Shown one piece after another: positions 7,656-16,521 of a DNA stretch of 54,864 bases. Position numbers and translations under genes: made by a program. The stretch comes from Faecousia sp. GTDB lineage: Bacteria > Bacillota > Clostridia > Oscillospirales > Oscillospiraceae. Under the pieces are notes generated by a model. It was not told where the DNA came from. It saw nothing but the letters and a program-made list of their open reading frames with translations, and searched no databases. How positions within the stretch are numbered: position 1 is the first letter of the stretch; each line of letters starts with the position of its first letter. The stretch is from positions 1 through 54,864 of the forward strand of contig JARIBV010000043.1 of assembly GCA_029257335.1 (NCBI GenBank). Direction: 5' to 3'.

Positions 7656-8438
7656 ATGCGGATCTGGACTTTGATCGAAAATACCACAAGCTCCGCCGAC
7701 CTGAAGGCAGAGCACGGGCTGAGCCTGTATCTGGAAACCGAAAGCAAAAAGGTCCTGTTTGACACCGGGCAGACCGGGGCCTTCTGGGAAAATGCCGAAA
7801 CACTGGGCATTGATCTGACCCGGGCGGATCTGGCCGTTTTGTCTCACGGCCACTATGACCACGGCGGCGGGCTGCGCCGGTTTCTGGAGGGAAATCCTCA
7901 CGCCCCCGTGTATCTGAACCGCCGTGCCTTTCTCCCCTGCTTTCACGGCCCTGACCGCTATATTGGTCTGGATCAAGACTTAAAAAGCCAGCCCCGCCTG
8001 CATTTTGTGGATGATATCTTTTCCCTGGGAGACGGGATGGCGCTTCACACCTGCAACAACAGGCACCGGCCTTATAACAGCCAAAGCGGGCAGTTCAGCA
8101 TCCTTTCAGAGGGAGCCCATGTCCCGGACCTGTTTGTGCATGAGCAGTATCTTCTGGTGGAGGAAGGGGGAAAACGAATTTTATTCAGCGGATGCTCCCA
8201 CAAAGGGATCTGCAATCTCATTCACTGGTTTTCTCCCCATGTGCTGATCGGCGGCTTTCACCTCAGCAAGCTGGACCCGCAGGGACAGGAACTGGGCAAA
8301 ATCGGGCAGGTCCTCCTAGAAAGCGGCACCCGATTCTATACCTGCCACTGTACGGGCAAGGCCCAGTATGAGGCCCTGCGTTCCCTACTGGGGCAGCGGC
8401 TTACTTACCTTTCCACAGGTATGTGTATTGAATTGTGA
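7656..8438 (+). CDS. Metallo-beta-lactamase-fold hydrolase
   Basis: 260 residues. Zn-dependent MBL-fold protein with the HGHYDH metal motif (His64, His66, Asp68, His69), an FDTG strand before it, and downstream His residues in HKGICN and HCTGK. The overall layout resembles proteins annotated as dihydropterin-6-yl-methyl aminobenzene phosphate synthase-like MBL hydrolases, but the substrate is unknown. ATG 7656 follows AAAGGA; the in-frame upstream ATG at 7614 lacks a good site. Predicted cytoplasmic, with no signal peptide. Confidence 0.85.
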   Translation: MRIWTLIENTTSSADLKAEHGLSLYLETESKKVLFDTGQTGAFWENAETLGIDLTRADLAVLSHGHYDHGGGLRRFLEGNPHAPVYLNRRAFLPCFHGPDRYIGLDQDLKSQPRLHFVDDIFSLGDGMALHTCNNRHRPYNSQSGQFSILSEGAHVPDLFVHEQYLLVEEGGKRILFSGCSHKGICNLIHWFSPHVLIGGFHLSKLDPQGQELGKIGQVLLESGTRFYTCHCTGKAQYEALRSLLGQRLTYLSTGMCIEL

Positions 8439-8456
8439 TATTTCAGGAAAATTATC

Positions 8457-8485
8457 TTTCCCTTTTGGGTAAATTGTTATATAAT
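8457..8485 (+). promoter_or_regulatory. Possible promoter of M16 peptidase operon
   Basis: Consensus -10 TATAAT (8480-8485) with a weak -35 TTTCCC (8457-8462) at 17 bp. It lies 50 nt before the start of the first M16 gene. Confidence 0.45.
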
Positions 8486-8535
8486 GCACCCAAAAGGAAT
8501 TGTGAGTAAAGTTCCGGTTGAAAGGACGATTGTTT

Positions 8536-9804
8536 ATGGAACAACGAATGGAACTGCTGCCCGGCGTCTGGCTCTGCGGCGCTGAGACCCGGCAGTTTAA
8601 GGGCGCCTGTCTCAGCTTCAGTCTGCTGCGGCCCCTGCGGCAGCAGGAGGCATCCAAAAACGCACTGCTTGCCAATGTGCTCATGCAGGGCTGCGAAAAA
8701 TATCCCGATATGCAAAGCATTTCTCTGGCCTTGGATCAGCTCTATGGAGCGGGGATGGGGCCTCTGGTCCGGAAAAACGGCGAGATCCAGACCTGCGGGT
8801 TTTACCTCAGCTTTCTGGAGGAACGCTTTGCCATGGAGGGCGACCGGATCCTGGAGCCCATGCTGGAGCTGCTGGGCGAGATCCTCTTAAAGCCCTGCGT
8901 GCAGCATGGAGCATTCCGCAGGGACATTGTGGAGCTGGAAAAGGAAAACCTCATCAGCATCATTGCCTCCTCCATCAATGACAAAAGGAGCTATGCGTCA
9001 AAGCAGATGCTCAAGGCCATGTGCAAAGACGACGGCTTCGGCATCTCCCGTCTGGGCGAAATCGAGGATGTGAAGGCCATCACCCCGGAAAATCTCTATG
9101 CCCACTATCAAAAGGTGCTGGAAACCTCCTGCATTGAACTCTTTTATGCCGGCAGCACCCCGCTGGAGCAGGTCGGCGCCTGTCTGCGAAAGGTGCTCAG
9201 GGATCTGCCCCGGGGAACTTTGGAACCGCTGCCCTTCTGTGCCATGCCCCGCAGACAGCAGGTGCAGTATCTGGAAGAGACCATGGACCTGACCCAGGGC
9301 AAGCTCTCCATGGGCTTTACCACCGGAGTCACCACCAAAGATCCCCTGTTTGTGCCCATGATGGTGTTCAACGCCCTGTTCGGGGGAGATATGACCAGCA
9401 AGCTTTTTTTGAATGTCAGAGAGAAACTGTCTCTGTGCTACTATGCCAGCTCCGGCATGTACGGCGCCAAGGGCATTATCACCGTGTCCTGCGGCATTGA
9501 AACCGCCAACTATGAAAAAGCAAAACAGGAGATCCTCTCCCAGCTGGAGGCCTGTCAGAGAGGCGAGATTTCCAGCCATGAGCTGGAAGCCGCCAAGGAG
9601 GCCATGCGCTCCAGTCTGGTGGCCATTCCCGACTCCACGGGCCGCATGGAGGATTATCATATGTTCTGTCTTTTGTCCGGCTTCTCTCTGGACCCCGGGC
9701 AGTATCTGCAGGCCGTGCAGCAGGTCACCATCCGGGATGTGGTGACCGCCGCCAAGCAGGTGTCTCTGGATACCATATTCTTCTTGAAGGGGGCTGCCCA
9801 ATGA
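8536..9804 (+). CDS. M16 peptidase-like protein, YmfF type (inactive subunit)
   Basis: 422 residues with the two-lobed M16 fold but without HxxEH zinc motif in the N-terminal lobe, so it is probably the non-catalytic partner. It overlaps the next gene by 4 nt (ATGA), and that gene carries HxxEH. Paired genes of this type are B. subtilis ymfF/ymfH, whose relatives have been linked to modification of elongation factor P; that link is from the family, not from this sequence. ATG 8536 follows AAAGGA. Confidence 0.88.
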   Translation: MEQRMELLPGVWLCGAETRQFKGACLSFSLLRPLRQQEASKNALLANVLMQGCEKYPDMQSISLALDQLYGAGMGPLVRKNGEIQTCGFYLSFLEERFAMEGDRILEPMLELLGEILLKPCVQHGAFRRDIVELEKENLISIIASSINDKRSYASKQMLKAMCKDDGFGISRLGEIEDVKAITPENLYAHYQKVLETSCIELFYAGSTPLEQVGACLRKVLRDLPRGTLEPLPFCAMPRRQQVQYLEETMDLTQGKLSMGFTTGVTTKDPLFVPMMVFNALFGGDMTSKLFLNVREKLSLCYYASSGMYGAKGIITVSCGIETANYEKAKQEILSQLEACQRGEISSHELEAAKEAMRSSLVAIPDSTGRMEDYHMFCLLSGFSLDPGQYLQAVQQVTIRDVVTAAKQVSLDTIFFLKGAAQ

Positions 9805-11081
9805 CCATCACCAAATACCCGGCGCTGGAAGAAACCTTATATGAAACCATCCTTCCCAACGGCCTTCCCGTCTGCGTCCTGCCCAAAAAAGGCTTCACAA
9901 AGAAATGCGCCTATTTTGTCACCAATTACGGCTCCATTGATACGGACTTCACCTGGCAGGGAAAGCAGTACCACACCCCCGCAGGGGTGGCCCACTATCT
10001 GGAGCACAAGATGTTCGATCTGGAGGGCCGGGATGTCATGGCGGAATTTTCCGCCATGGGCGCAAATCCCAACGCCTTCACCAGCTATTCCATGACCGCC
10101 TACTATTTTACCTGTACGGAGCATTTTCAGCGCTGTCTGGAGCTTCTGCTCACCTTTGTCTCTACCCCTTACTTCACGGAAGAATCCGTGGAAAAGGAGC
10201 GGGGCATCATCGCCCAAGAGATCCGAATGTATGAAGACAGTGCCGACAGTCAGGTTTATGAGGATCTCTTCGAGGCCATGTATCATCATCACCCGGTCCG
10301 GGTCCCCATTGCCGGCACGGTGGAAAGCATCGGAGAAATCACCCCCCAGACCCTGTATGACTGTTACAGCGCATTCTATCACCCCGCAAACATGATGCTG
10401 TGCGTGGTGGGCGATGTAGACCCCCAGGAGGTTGCGGCCCTGGCGGAAAAGATCCTGCCCAAAGAGTCCCTTCCCCTTCCCCGGCGGGACTACGGCCCCG
10501 AAGAGCCCATGACCTGCAAACAGGCCAGGACCAGACGGGTGATGGATGTGGCCATGACCACCTTCCAGATGGGCTTCAAAATGCCCTGGCCCGGCTTTGG
10601 GCCTCAGGCCGTGCGCCAGCAGATGGTGGGCGATCTGGCGGCAGAAGCCCTGATGGGAGAATCCTCCCCTCTGTATCTGCGGCTTTATCAGCAGGGCCTC
10701 ATCGATTCTTCTTTCGCCTGCGGCTATGAGGATCTTCCCGGGGTCTGCCTTCTGAGCTGCGGCGGTGACAGCGACCGGCCGGAGCAGGTCTATGAGGCCA
10801 TTTTGCAGGAGGCCCGGCGCATAGGCGCTCAGGGGCTTGACCCGGAGCTGTTCAGCCGCCTGAAGCGCTCCAGTCTGGGCAGACGATACAGAGGCCTGGA
10901 CAGCATGGACAGCACCTGCTTCCGCCTGTGCAGTGCCCACTTCGACGGAGACCGCTATCTGGAATTCCCGGAGGTCTACGCCGGCATCACCAAAGAAGAA
11001 GTGGAAACATTCATCAAACATGCCGTGGTTCCGGAACACTGCGCAATGGCGCTGGTGGAACCCCGGCAGGAGGAGGACTAA
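9801..11081 (+). CDS. M16 zinc peptidase, YmfH type (catalytic subunit)
   Basis: 426 residues. The zinc-peptidase motif HYLEH (His65, Glu68, His69) is intact, and the downstream acidic EIRMYED region (about 142-148) supplies the third ligand. The C-terminal M16 lobe has an R/Y-type region (SSPLYLRLYQQGL). It likely forms a heterodimeric chamber with the overlapping upstream partner and cleaves short peptides inside the cell. No signal peptide. The end is 5 nt before the lgt start, so all three genes are likely one transcript. Confidence 0.93.
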   Translation: MTITKYPALEETLYETILPNGLPVCVLPKKGFTKKCAYFVTNYGSIDTDFTWQGKQYHTPAGVAHYLEHKMFDLEGRDVMAEFSAMGANPNAFTSYSMTAYYFTCTEHFQRCLELLLTFVSTPYFTEESVEKERGIIAQEIRMYEDSADSQVYEDLFEAMYHHHPVRVPIAGTVESIGEITPQTLYDCYSAFYHPANMMLCVVGDVDPQEVAALAEKILPKESLPLPRRDYGPEEPMTCKQARTRRVMDVAMTTFQMGFKMPWPGFGPQAVRQQMVGDLAAEALMGESSPLYLRLYQQGLIDSSFACGYEDLPGVCLLSCGGDSDRPEQVYEAILQEARRIGAQGLDPELFSRLKRSSLGRRYRGLDSMDSTCFRLCSAHFDGDRYLEFPEVYAGITKEEVETFIKHAVVPEHCAMALVEPRQEED

Positions 11082-11086
11082 GCTTT

Positions 11087-12067
11087 ATGTATTCAGAAAT
11101 TTCCTTTCCCGGACTGGGAATCACCCTCAATCCCTCCAGAGGAATTGAAATCGGCAGTCTCAGCATTCACTGGTACGGTGTCATCATTGCCCTGGGGCTG
11201 TGCCTGGCGGTGGTCTATGCCCTGCGGCGCAAGGAGCAGTTCGGCCTCACCGAGGACGACCTCATTGACGGTGTTCTGTGGGTAACCCCCTTTGCCATCA
11301 TCTGTGCCCGGGCCTATTACTGTATTTTCTCCTGGGAGCAATACGCTTCCAATCCCATCCGCTGCCTTTACATCTGGGAAGGCGGCCTGGCCATCTATGG
11401 CGGCGTCATCGGTGCGGTCATCGGCGTCATTGTTTACTGCAAAATCAAGAAGCTGAAAATCGGTGCCGTGCTGGATATCGTCTGTCTGGGCTTTCTCATC
11501 GGTCAGATCATCGGCCGCTGGGGCAACTTTTTCAACCGGGAGGCCTTCGGCGGTCCCTCCGACGGATTCCTGCGGATGGGTCTGCTGAACACCGTCACAG
11601 GTCAGGTGGAGTATGTGCACCCCACCTTCCTGTATGAGTCTTTGTGGAATCTGGTGGGCTTTATCGGCATCCATTTCCTGTCCAAGCGCCGCAAATACGA
11701 CGGACAGACCGCTTTGCAGTACATGGCATGGTACGGTCTGGGCCGTGCCTTCATTGAAGGACTGCGCACCGACAGCCTGTACATCGGCGATTCCGCTCTC
11801 CGGGTCAGCCAGCTTCTTTCCATTTTCATCTGCGTCATCGGCGTTCTGGCCCTTTATTTCCTGTCCAACCGCTACCATGACCCTGCCAAGCTCTTTGTGA
11901 ACATCGTAGCTGCCAGAAATCATCCCGAGGCAGAACCCGAATCCGCACAAGAGCAGGCACCGGAAGAAGACACCGCAGAAGCAGTCGAAGCTTTAGAAGA
12001 GGCCCAGCCGGAGGCCCCGAACGCAAAGGGGCTCAAAGCCAGGTTTATGGATTGGCTCTATCGCTGA
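11087..12067 (+). CDS. lgt: Prolipoprotein diacylglyceryl transferase Lgt
   Basis: 326 residues. Transfers diacylglycerol from phosphatidylglycerol to the lipobox Cys of prolipoproteins. Seven or so membrane helices, the IHWYGV segment in the first periplasmic/TM1 region, and the Lgt signature GRWGNFFNRE are present, with YESLWN and a conserved RTDSLY block near the C-terminus. ATG 11087 follows AGGAGGAGG inside the end of ymfH. The last about 50 residues are an unusual Glu/Ala/Pro-rich cytoplasmic tail ending in a basic amphipathic FMDWLYR segment, beyond the normal Lgt end. Confidence 0.97.
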   Translation: MYSEISFPGLGITLNPSRGIEIGSLSIHWYGVIIALGLCLAVVYALRRKEQFGLTEDDLIDGVLWVTPFAIICARAYYCIFSWEQYASNPIRCLYIWEGGLAIYGGVIGAVIGVIVYCKIKKLKIGAVLDIVCLGFLIGQIIGRWGNFFNREAFGGPSDGFLRMGLLNTVTGQVEYVHPTFLYESLWNLVGFIGIHFLSKRRKYDGQTALQYMAWYGLGRAFIEGLRTDSLYIGDSALRVSQLLSIFICVIGVLALYFLSNRYHDPAKLFVNIVAARNHPEAEPESAQEQAPEEDTAEAVEALEEAQPEAPNAKGLKARFMDWLYR

Positions 12068-12108
12068 TCGCCATAAAAACATATGATATTGCACAAGGAG
12101 GAACGGAT

Positions 12109-12426
12109 ATGCAAAATTTTGATGAATTTATGAACCGTGCTGCCGCTGCGGCACAGACTGCTGCCGCCGCCACCAAGCGGGGCCTTTCAAAGGCAAAACT
12201 CTCCATCTCCATTGCCGCCGAAGAGGACAAAATCAAAACGGCCTATACTGCCATCGGCCAGCGGTATTTTGAGGATGTGCAGTCCGGCGCCGAACCAGAC
12301 GGCCCCTTCTATCAGGAGCAGCTGCGGCGCATCCGACAGGCCGCAGACCGCATTGCCGAATATAAAGCCCAACGGCAGGTTGCCCCTGAGGAGGATGTGA
12401 CCATCTACGCGGACATTGTAAAATAG
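12109..12426 (+). CDS. Small helical protein of unknown function
   Basis: 105 residues, cytoplasmic, predicted almost entirely helical. An Ala-rich helix (RAAAAAQTAAAATKRG) is followed by a Lys/Glu-rich coiled-coil segment (about 40-90). AAGGAGG precedes the ATG. It lies 41 nt after lgt and before a strong terminator. No catalytic motif. Similar short helical proteins in Clostridia are sometimes fused to zinc ribbons, but no Cys pair is present here. Confidence 0.75.
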   Translation: MQNFDEFMNRAAAAAQTAAAATKRGLSKAKLSISIAAEEDKIKTAYTAIGQRYFEDVQSGAEPDGPFYQEQLRRIRQAADRIAEYKAQRQVAPEEDVTIYADIVK

Positions 12427-12435
12427 AAGAACCCA

Positions 12436-12472
12436 GGGAGGCCGAGTCAGAGAACCCGGCCTCCCTCTTTTT
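12436..12472 (+). terminator. Rho-independent terminator
   Basis: 9-bp stem GGGAGGCCG/CGGCCTCCC, 12-nt loop, then TCTTTTT. Ends the ymfF-ymfH-lgt transcript. Confidence 0.9.
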
Positions 12473-12504
12473 GCCCCATGCCCCAAAGCACCGGGTTTTT
12501 GCTA

Positions 12505-12533
12505 TTGACAAACAGGTGTATCCGGTGTATCAT
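12505..12533 (+). promoter_or_regulatory. Sigma-A promoter of GntR/ABC operon
   Basis: -35 TTGACA (12505-12510), 17-bp spacer, -10 TATCAT (12528-12533). Strong promoter overlapped at its 3' end by the operator palindrome. Confidence 0.88.
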
Positions 12534-12562
12534 AACTGTATTAATACAGTTAATACAGTTAT
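12533..12562 (+). promoter_or_regulatory. Operator: 20-bp palindrome plus third half-site
   Basis: TAACTGTATTAATACAGTTA (12533-12552) is a perfect inverted repeat. Its right half, AATACAGTTA, is repeated once more at 12552-12561 as a tandem copy. It covers the transcription start, so bound protein would block initiation. The YtrA-type regulator encoded immediately downstream is the obvious ligand. Confidence 0.75.
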
Positions 12563-12579
12563 GAGAAAGGAGTGCTTTT

Positions 12580-12951
12580 ATGAGAACCTTTGACTTCCGG
12601 GATTCTCGTCCCCTGTATGAGCAGATCATTTCCCAGATCCTACAGCAGATCAACAGCGGCATCCTGCAGGAAGGGGACCGTCTTCCCAGCGTCCGGGAGA
12701 TGGCCAGCTCTCTCAGCATCAATCCCAATACCATCCAGCGTGCCTATCGGGAGCTGGAATCTTCCGGAAGAATCGTTTCCCTGCCGGGAAAAGGCAGCTT
12801 CGTATGCAAAAAAGAGCCGGTTGACGATGATAAAAAGACCGAACTGCTGACTGCCTTTGATAAAACCGCGGAAAGCCTTGTGAACCTGGGTGTTTCCCCC
12901 ATGGAACTGGTTTCTCGCTTAACCCATTTAGGAGGTGGCAACCATGCTTGA
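12580..12951 (+). CDS. GntR-family regulator, YtrA subfamily
   Basis: 123 residues. N-terminal GntR winged helix (about 10-75) with the signature PLYEQI, LPSVREMA and NPNTIQRAYRELE, and a short C-terminal helical dimerisation tail, as in YtrA-type regulators, which have no effector domain. ATG follows AAAGGAG. It overlaps the ABC ATPase gene by 8 nt. Members usually repress their own operon with an adjacent ABC transporter and respond to cell-wall-active compounds in some species; the signal here is unknown. Confidence 0.93.
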   Translation: MRTFDFRDSRPLYEQIISQILQQINSGILQEGDRLPSVREMASSLSINPNTIQRAYRELESSGRIVSLPGKGSFVCKKEPVDDDKKTELLTAFDKTAESLVNLGVSPMELVSRLTHLGGGNHA

Positions 12952-13825
12952 ACTCAAACATCTGACAAAAACCTTTGGCCGATTCAAGGCCCTTGACAAT
13001 CTGGATCTGTGCATCCCCACCGGGGCCGTTTATGGTCTGGTAGGCCCCAACGGTGCAGGAAAATCCACCGCCATCCGCCACATGACCGGAGTATACCGCC
13101 CCGATGCGGGCAGCGTCACCCTGGATGGCGAGCCGGTGTACGAAAACACATCCGTGAAATCCAAAATGGCATCCATTACCGATGACCTGTTCTTTTTTAA
13201 CGGTGCCACCATTGAGGATATGAGAAAATTCTATGCCCGCATCTATCCTAAATTTGACAACACCCTGTTTCGGCAGGTGGGAGAGGCCTTCAATCTGCCT
13301 AAAAAAACCCCGGTGCGGCGGTTTTCCAAGGGAATGCAGAAGCAAGCGGCATTCTGGCTCACCATTTCCAGCCGTCCCGATGTGATGATCCTGGATGAGC
13401 CGGTGGACGGCCTGGACCCGGTGATGCGCCGTCAGGTGTGGAGTCTCATCATGTCCGATGTGGCCCAGCAGGGAACCACCATTCTGGTCTCCAGCCACAA
13501 CCTGAGAGAGCTGGAGGACATCTGCGACCATGTGGGAATCATGAACCGGGGCCGGATGCTTTTGGAGCGGAGCCTGGCGGACATGCAGGGCAACACCGTC
13601 AAGGTGCAGATGGTGGGAAAGATCCCCGAAGAGCTGGAGGTCCTGCACCGCAGTGAATCCGGCCGCCTCACCACCATGGTGGTTCGCTCCACCATGGAAC
13701 GAGCCAGCGAGGTCCTGTCCGCCGCAAATCCCGTTTACTACGACATTCTTCCTTTGTCCCTGGAAGAAATCTTTATCTATGAATTAGGAGGTGTGGATTA
13801 TGAAATCAAAGACATTGTCCTCTAA
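12944..13825 (+). CDS. ABC transporter ATP-binding protein (YtrB-like)
   Basis: 293 residues. Walker A GPNGAGKST (about 36-44), signature FSKGMQKQ (a degenerate LSGGQ typical of this subgroup), Walker B VMILDEP, and the switch His in SSHNLRE. A C-terminal extension of about 80 residues follows the nucleotide-binding domain. ATG 12944 follows AGGAGGT; the upstream in-frame GTG would sit inside the ribosome-binding site. It pairs with the permease whose start overlaps its end by 26 nt. Confidence 0.94.
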   Translation: MLELKHLTKTFGRFKALDNLDLCIPTGAVYGLVGPNGAGKSTAIRHMTGVYRPDAGSVTLDGEPVYENTSVKSKMASITDDLFFFNGATIEDMRKFYARIYPKFDNTLFRQVGEAFNLPKKTPVRRFSKGMQKQAAFWLTISSRPDVMILDEPVDGLDPVMRRQVWSLIMSDVAQQGTTILVSSHNLRELEDICDHVGIMNRGRMLLERSLADMQGNTVKVQMVGKIPEELEVLHRSESGRLTTMVVRSTMERASEVLSAANPVYYDILPLSLEEIFIYELGGVDYEIKDIVL

Positions 13826-15407
13826 TTTCACCATTTTTAAAAAGGATATTACCCGATTTTCTCCCATCTGGCTTCTCTGGAGCGGCATGTTTTTGCTCAT
13901 GGGATACCTCATCGCCGACACAAGTACCGACATTACCCTGAATCACTTTTCCAGCTCCTTCACCGTTGCCAGCCTCCTCTATGGCATCAGCTGCGCTGTG
14001 GTGCTGTTCGGATATCTGTCCGACCCCAGAGAATGCGTGATGATGCATGGTCTTCCCATTCGCAGAGAGAATTTCTTCACCGCGCATCTGCTGGCCGGAC
14101 TTGTGATGCATCTGGTACCCACTGCCCTGTTCTGCCTGTGCATGATCCCCTCCTGCAGCGGAAGCGTTTTGGCTTTGTTCGGAGTATTGGTAATGCAGTT
14201 TGTGTTCTTCTACGGACTGGGCATCTTCTGCGTCATGCTCACCGGCCGCAGATTTGCCGCCGTGCTGCTCTATGGCCTCATCAATGCTGCCGCTCCTTTG
14301 CTGCTGTTTGCGGTCCAGACCCTGTACATCCACCTGCTGCCCGGAATTGAGGTGCATGTCAATTCCTTCATGAAGTTCTGCCCCCTCATGTCCATGGTCT
14401 TCCGGGATTTTTTCCAATCCCATATGTGGTCCTTTGCAAAAGAGCTTGACGCTTACATGCAGCATCTTGCCGTGTTTTGTGCCATTGGTCTGGGCCTGAT
14501 TGCTCTTTCTTTGGTGCTGTATCGCTTCCGCAAGCTGGAATGTGCAGAGAATTTCATGGCTTTTCCCGGACTCAGCTTCCTGTTTGTACCGGCCTGCACC
14601 GTTTTCTCCGGATGTTTTCTCACCATCTTCTCCTATATCCCCGGCGCAGGCAGCTATTGGTTCCTGCTGATTCTGGGCGGCGTCGCCGGCTACTTTGCTT
14701 CTATGATGCTCCTGCGTCACAGTCCCAAGGTGTTCGATCCCAAATCCCTGTGTGGGTTCGCTCTGATTGCCGCAGTGGTGGCAGGTTCCCTGTTCCTCAC
14801 CAAGCTGGACTTCTTTGGGCTGGTTTCCAGTGTCCCCGAAGTGGAGCAGGTGGCCCGGGTGGAGCTGTTCCGATATGAGCTCAATGATTCCCACTATTTC
14901 ACGGAGGATCCGGAGGAGATTGCCAAACTGACAAAGCTGCATCAGGACCTCATCCATCAGGAGCCCACGGGAAACTCCATGCATGTGGAGCTGCTGTATC
15001 ACATGAAGGACGGCTCCACCATGAAGCGGGTCTATGAAGCTGCCGAGCCTCTGCATTCCCGGATCTTCTGGTATTTCAGTCAGCCGGAATATCAGCTGAA
15101 CGCCTCCAGCGTGGAGCAGGCCCTGACTCGATTCGACAAATCCACGCTGTATATCAATGGAGACCCATACCCCCTGAATTCCCAGGAGCAGGCGCAGATG
15201 CTGCGTGCCCTCTTTGCAGATTGTAAAGAGGCATCCCTGTCCTTTAACGGGGATTATGGCGACATGTATACCGTTTCCTATGAAATCGAATTGGAGCACC
15301 CCCAGGACCGCTACCGCCGCTACTCCCAGAGCTTTTACATCACTCCGAAGCAGACAAGGACCTACGCCTGGATCATGCAGTATATGAAAGACAACAATAT
15401 CACATAA
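13800..15407 (+). CDS. ABC transporter permease with extracytoplasmic C-terminal domain
   Basis: 535 residues. About eight to ten membrane helices in residues 15-340 include a conserved-looking segment after the second helix, where a cytoplasmic loop carries DPRECVMMHGLP. A large soluble domain (about 345-535) has mixed alpha/beta character and many Tyr/Glu residues, likely outside the membrane. ATG 13800 follows AGGAGGT. With the ATPase and YtrA-type regulator it forms a self-contained exporter or sensor unit. Substrate unknown. Confidence 0.88.
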   Translation: MKSKTLSSNFTIFKKDITRFSPIWLLWSGMFLLMGYLIADTSTDITLNHFSSSFTVASLLYGISCAVVLFGYLSDPRECVMMHGLPIRRENFFTAHLLAGLVMHLVPTALFCLCMIPSCSGSVLALFGVLVMQFVFFYGLGIFCVMLTGRRFAAVLLYGLINAAAPLLLFAVQTLYIHLLPGIEVHVNSFMKFCPLMSMVFRDFFQSHMWSFAKELDAYMQHLAVFCAIGLGLIALSLVLYRFRKLECAENFMAFPGLSFLFVPACTVFSGCFLTIFSYIPGAGSYWFLLILGGVAGYFASMMLLRHSPKVFDPKSLCGFALIAAVVAGSLFLTKLDFFGLVSSVPEVEQVARVELFRYELNDSHYFTEDPEEIAKLTKLHQDLIHQEPTGNSMHVELLYHMKDGSTMKRVYEAAEPLHSRIFWYFSQPEYQLNASSVEQALTRFDKSTLYINGDPYPLNSQEQAQMLRALFADCKEASLSFNGDYGDMYTVSYEIELEHPQDRYRRYSQSFYITPKQTRTYAWIMQYMKDNNIT

Positions 15408-15412
15408 TAACA

Positions 15413-15452
15413 GAACAATGCCGCAGAGCTTCTTCGCTCTGCGGCATTGTTC
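15413..15452. terminator. Bidirectional terminator between convergent genes
   Basis: Perfect 17-bp stem GAACAATGCCGCAGAGC / GCTCTGCGGCATTGTTC with a 6-nt loop. There is no long T-run, but the location between convergent operons supports termination from both sides. Confidence 0.75.
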
Positions 15453-15464
15453 CATTGATCGGGT

Positions 15465-16160
15465 TTAAAGGGGAAGTCCCGCAAAAACCGGGGCAAGGAT
15501 TGCCGTCAGAAGTCCGGCAACGGCAATGGCCAGGCCGCTCATGGCTCCCTCCACTTCCCCCATTTCCAGAGCCTTGGCGGTGCCCACCGCATGGGCGGCG
15601 GTACCGATGGCCACCCCTTTGGCCATGGGCTGGGTGATGTGAAACAGACGGCATATGCCCTGGGCAGCCAGATTTCCCACAATACCTGTGAGAACGATCA
15701 CCGCCCCGGTGAGGGCTCCCATGCCTCCCAGCTCCGCCGCCACATCCATACCGATGGCAGTGGTGACCGACTTGGGAAGCAGGGTCACATACTGGGTATA
15801 GGTGAGGCGCAAAATCACCGATACCACCCAAATGCTGCCCAGACTGGTGACGACTCCGGCCAGAATCCCTCCCAAAATCGCCAGGGTGTTCTTCTTTAAG
15901 AGCTCCCACTGCTCATACAAGGGGATGGCCAGGCTCACCGTGGCGGGGAGCAAAAGGTAGGACACCGGAAGGGCACTGGCTTTGTAGGCTTCATAGGGGA
16001 TCTTTGCCACCTGCAAAAATACCATCACAAAGACCGAACCCAGCAGGAGGGGATTCAAAATCGCCTTTCCCGTGCGGTTTTTGATCCAGGTCCCAAGGCC
16101 GAAGGCCAGCAGGGTCAACACAACGCCCCAGGTTGCGCTTTGGGCGGCAAACTCAGTCAC
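15465..16160 (-). CDS. lrgB: LrgB/CidB-family membrane protein
   Basis: 231 residues, six to eight membrane helices, with the family block [18 protein letters not shown] and a C-terminal [20 protein letters not shown]. LrgB works with LrgA, and the pair has been linked to holin-like control of autolysis and, in some bacteria, to glycolate or pyruvate transport. Start is GTG 16158-16160 with GGAGGG ahead; it overlaps lrgA by 8 nt. Confidence 0.93.
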   Translation of the reverse strand: MTEFAAQSATWGVVLTLLAFGLGTWIKNRTGKAILNPLLLGSVFVMVFLQVAKIPYEAYKASALPVSYLLLPATVSLAIPLYEQWELLKKNTLAILGGILAGVVTSLGSIWVVSVILRLTYTQYVTLLPKSVTTAIGMDVAAELGGMGALTGAVIVLTGIVGNLAAQGICRLFHITQPMAKGVAIGTAAHAVGTAKALEMGEVEGAMSGLAIAVAGLLTAILAPVFAGLPL

Positions 16161-16515
16161 TGTGCTTCCCTCCTGTTCGTTTGGCCAGAAATTCCGTGAC
16201 CTTGCCGCTGACCCCCATGACCAGAATGGTAATGGGAATCAGGGCCATGGCCACGGGCAGGAGCATGTCCATCAGCTCCGGCCCCAGCTCCATGACCCCC
16301 ACTGCTGCGGGCACAAACAGCAATGGCATGATTCCCACCAGAAAATGGCCGGTCTGCTTTACCTGCTCCAGCTTGACCAGCCCGGTTTTCAGGGCCAGAA
16401 GCAGCAGCACAAGCCCCCAGACTCCGCCGGGAATGGGAAGAGGCACCAAAGCGTGCAGGGCCTCTCCTGCCAGACAAAAGCCCAGAATCCGTGCAAACTG
16501 AAAGAGATACTTCAT
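16153..16515 (-). CDS. lrgA: LrgA/CidA-family holin-like protein
   Basis: 120 residues with four membrane helices. The LrgA signature PIPGGVWGL (about 27-35) is followed by a LLLLALKTGLVK stretch and the MPLLFVPAAVGVM helix. Translationally coupled to lrgB. It begins 6 nt after the SbcC/YhaN-like gene, so the pair is cotranscribed with DNA-metabolism-type genes, an unusual setting. Confidence 0.93.
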   Translation of the reverse strand: MKYLFQFARILGFCLAGEALHALVPLPIPGGVWGLVLLLLALKTGLVKLEQVKQTGHFLVGIMPLLFVPAAVGVMELGPELMDMLLPVAMALIPITILVMGVSGKVTEFLAKRTGGKHSD

Positions 16516-16521
16516 ATTTTT

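Noticed and set aside
13806..15455. 549-codon minus-strand open frame opposite the ABC permease
   Set aside because: Gln/His/Glu-rich antisense frame; the plus-strand permease has a ribosome-binding site and membrane topology.
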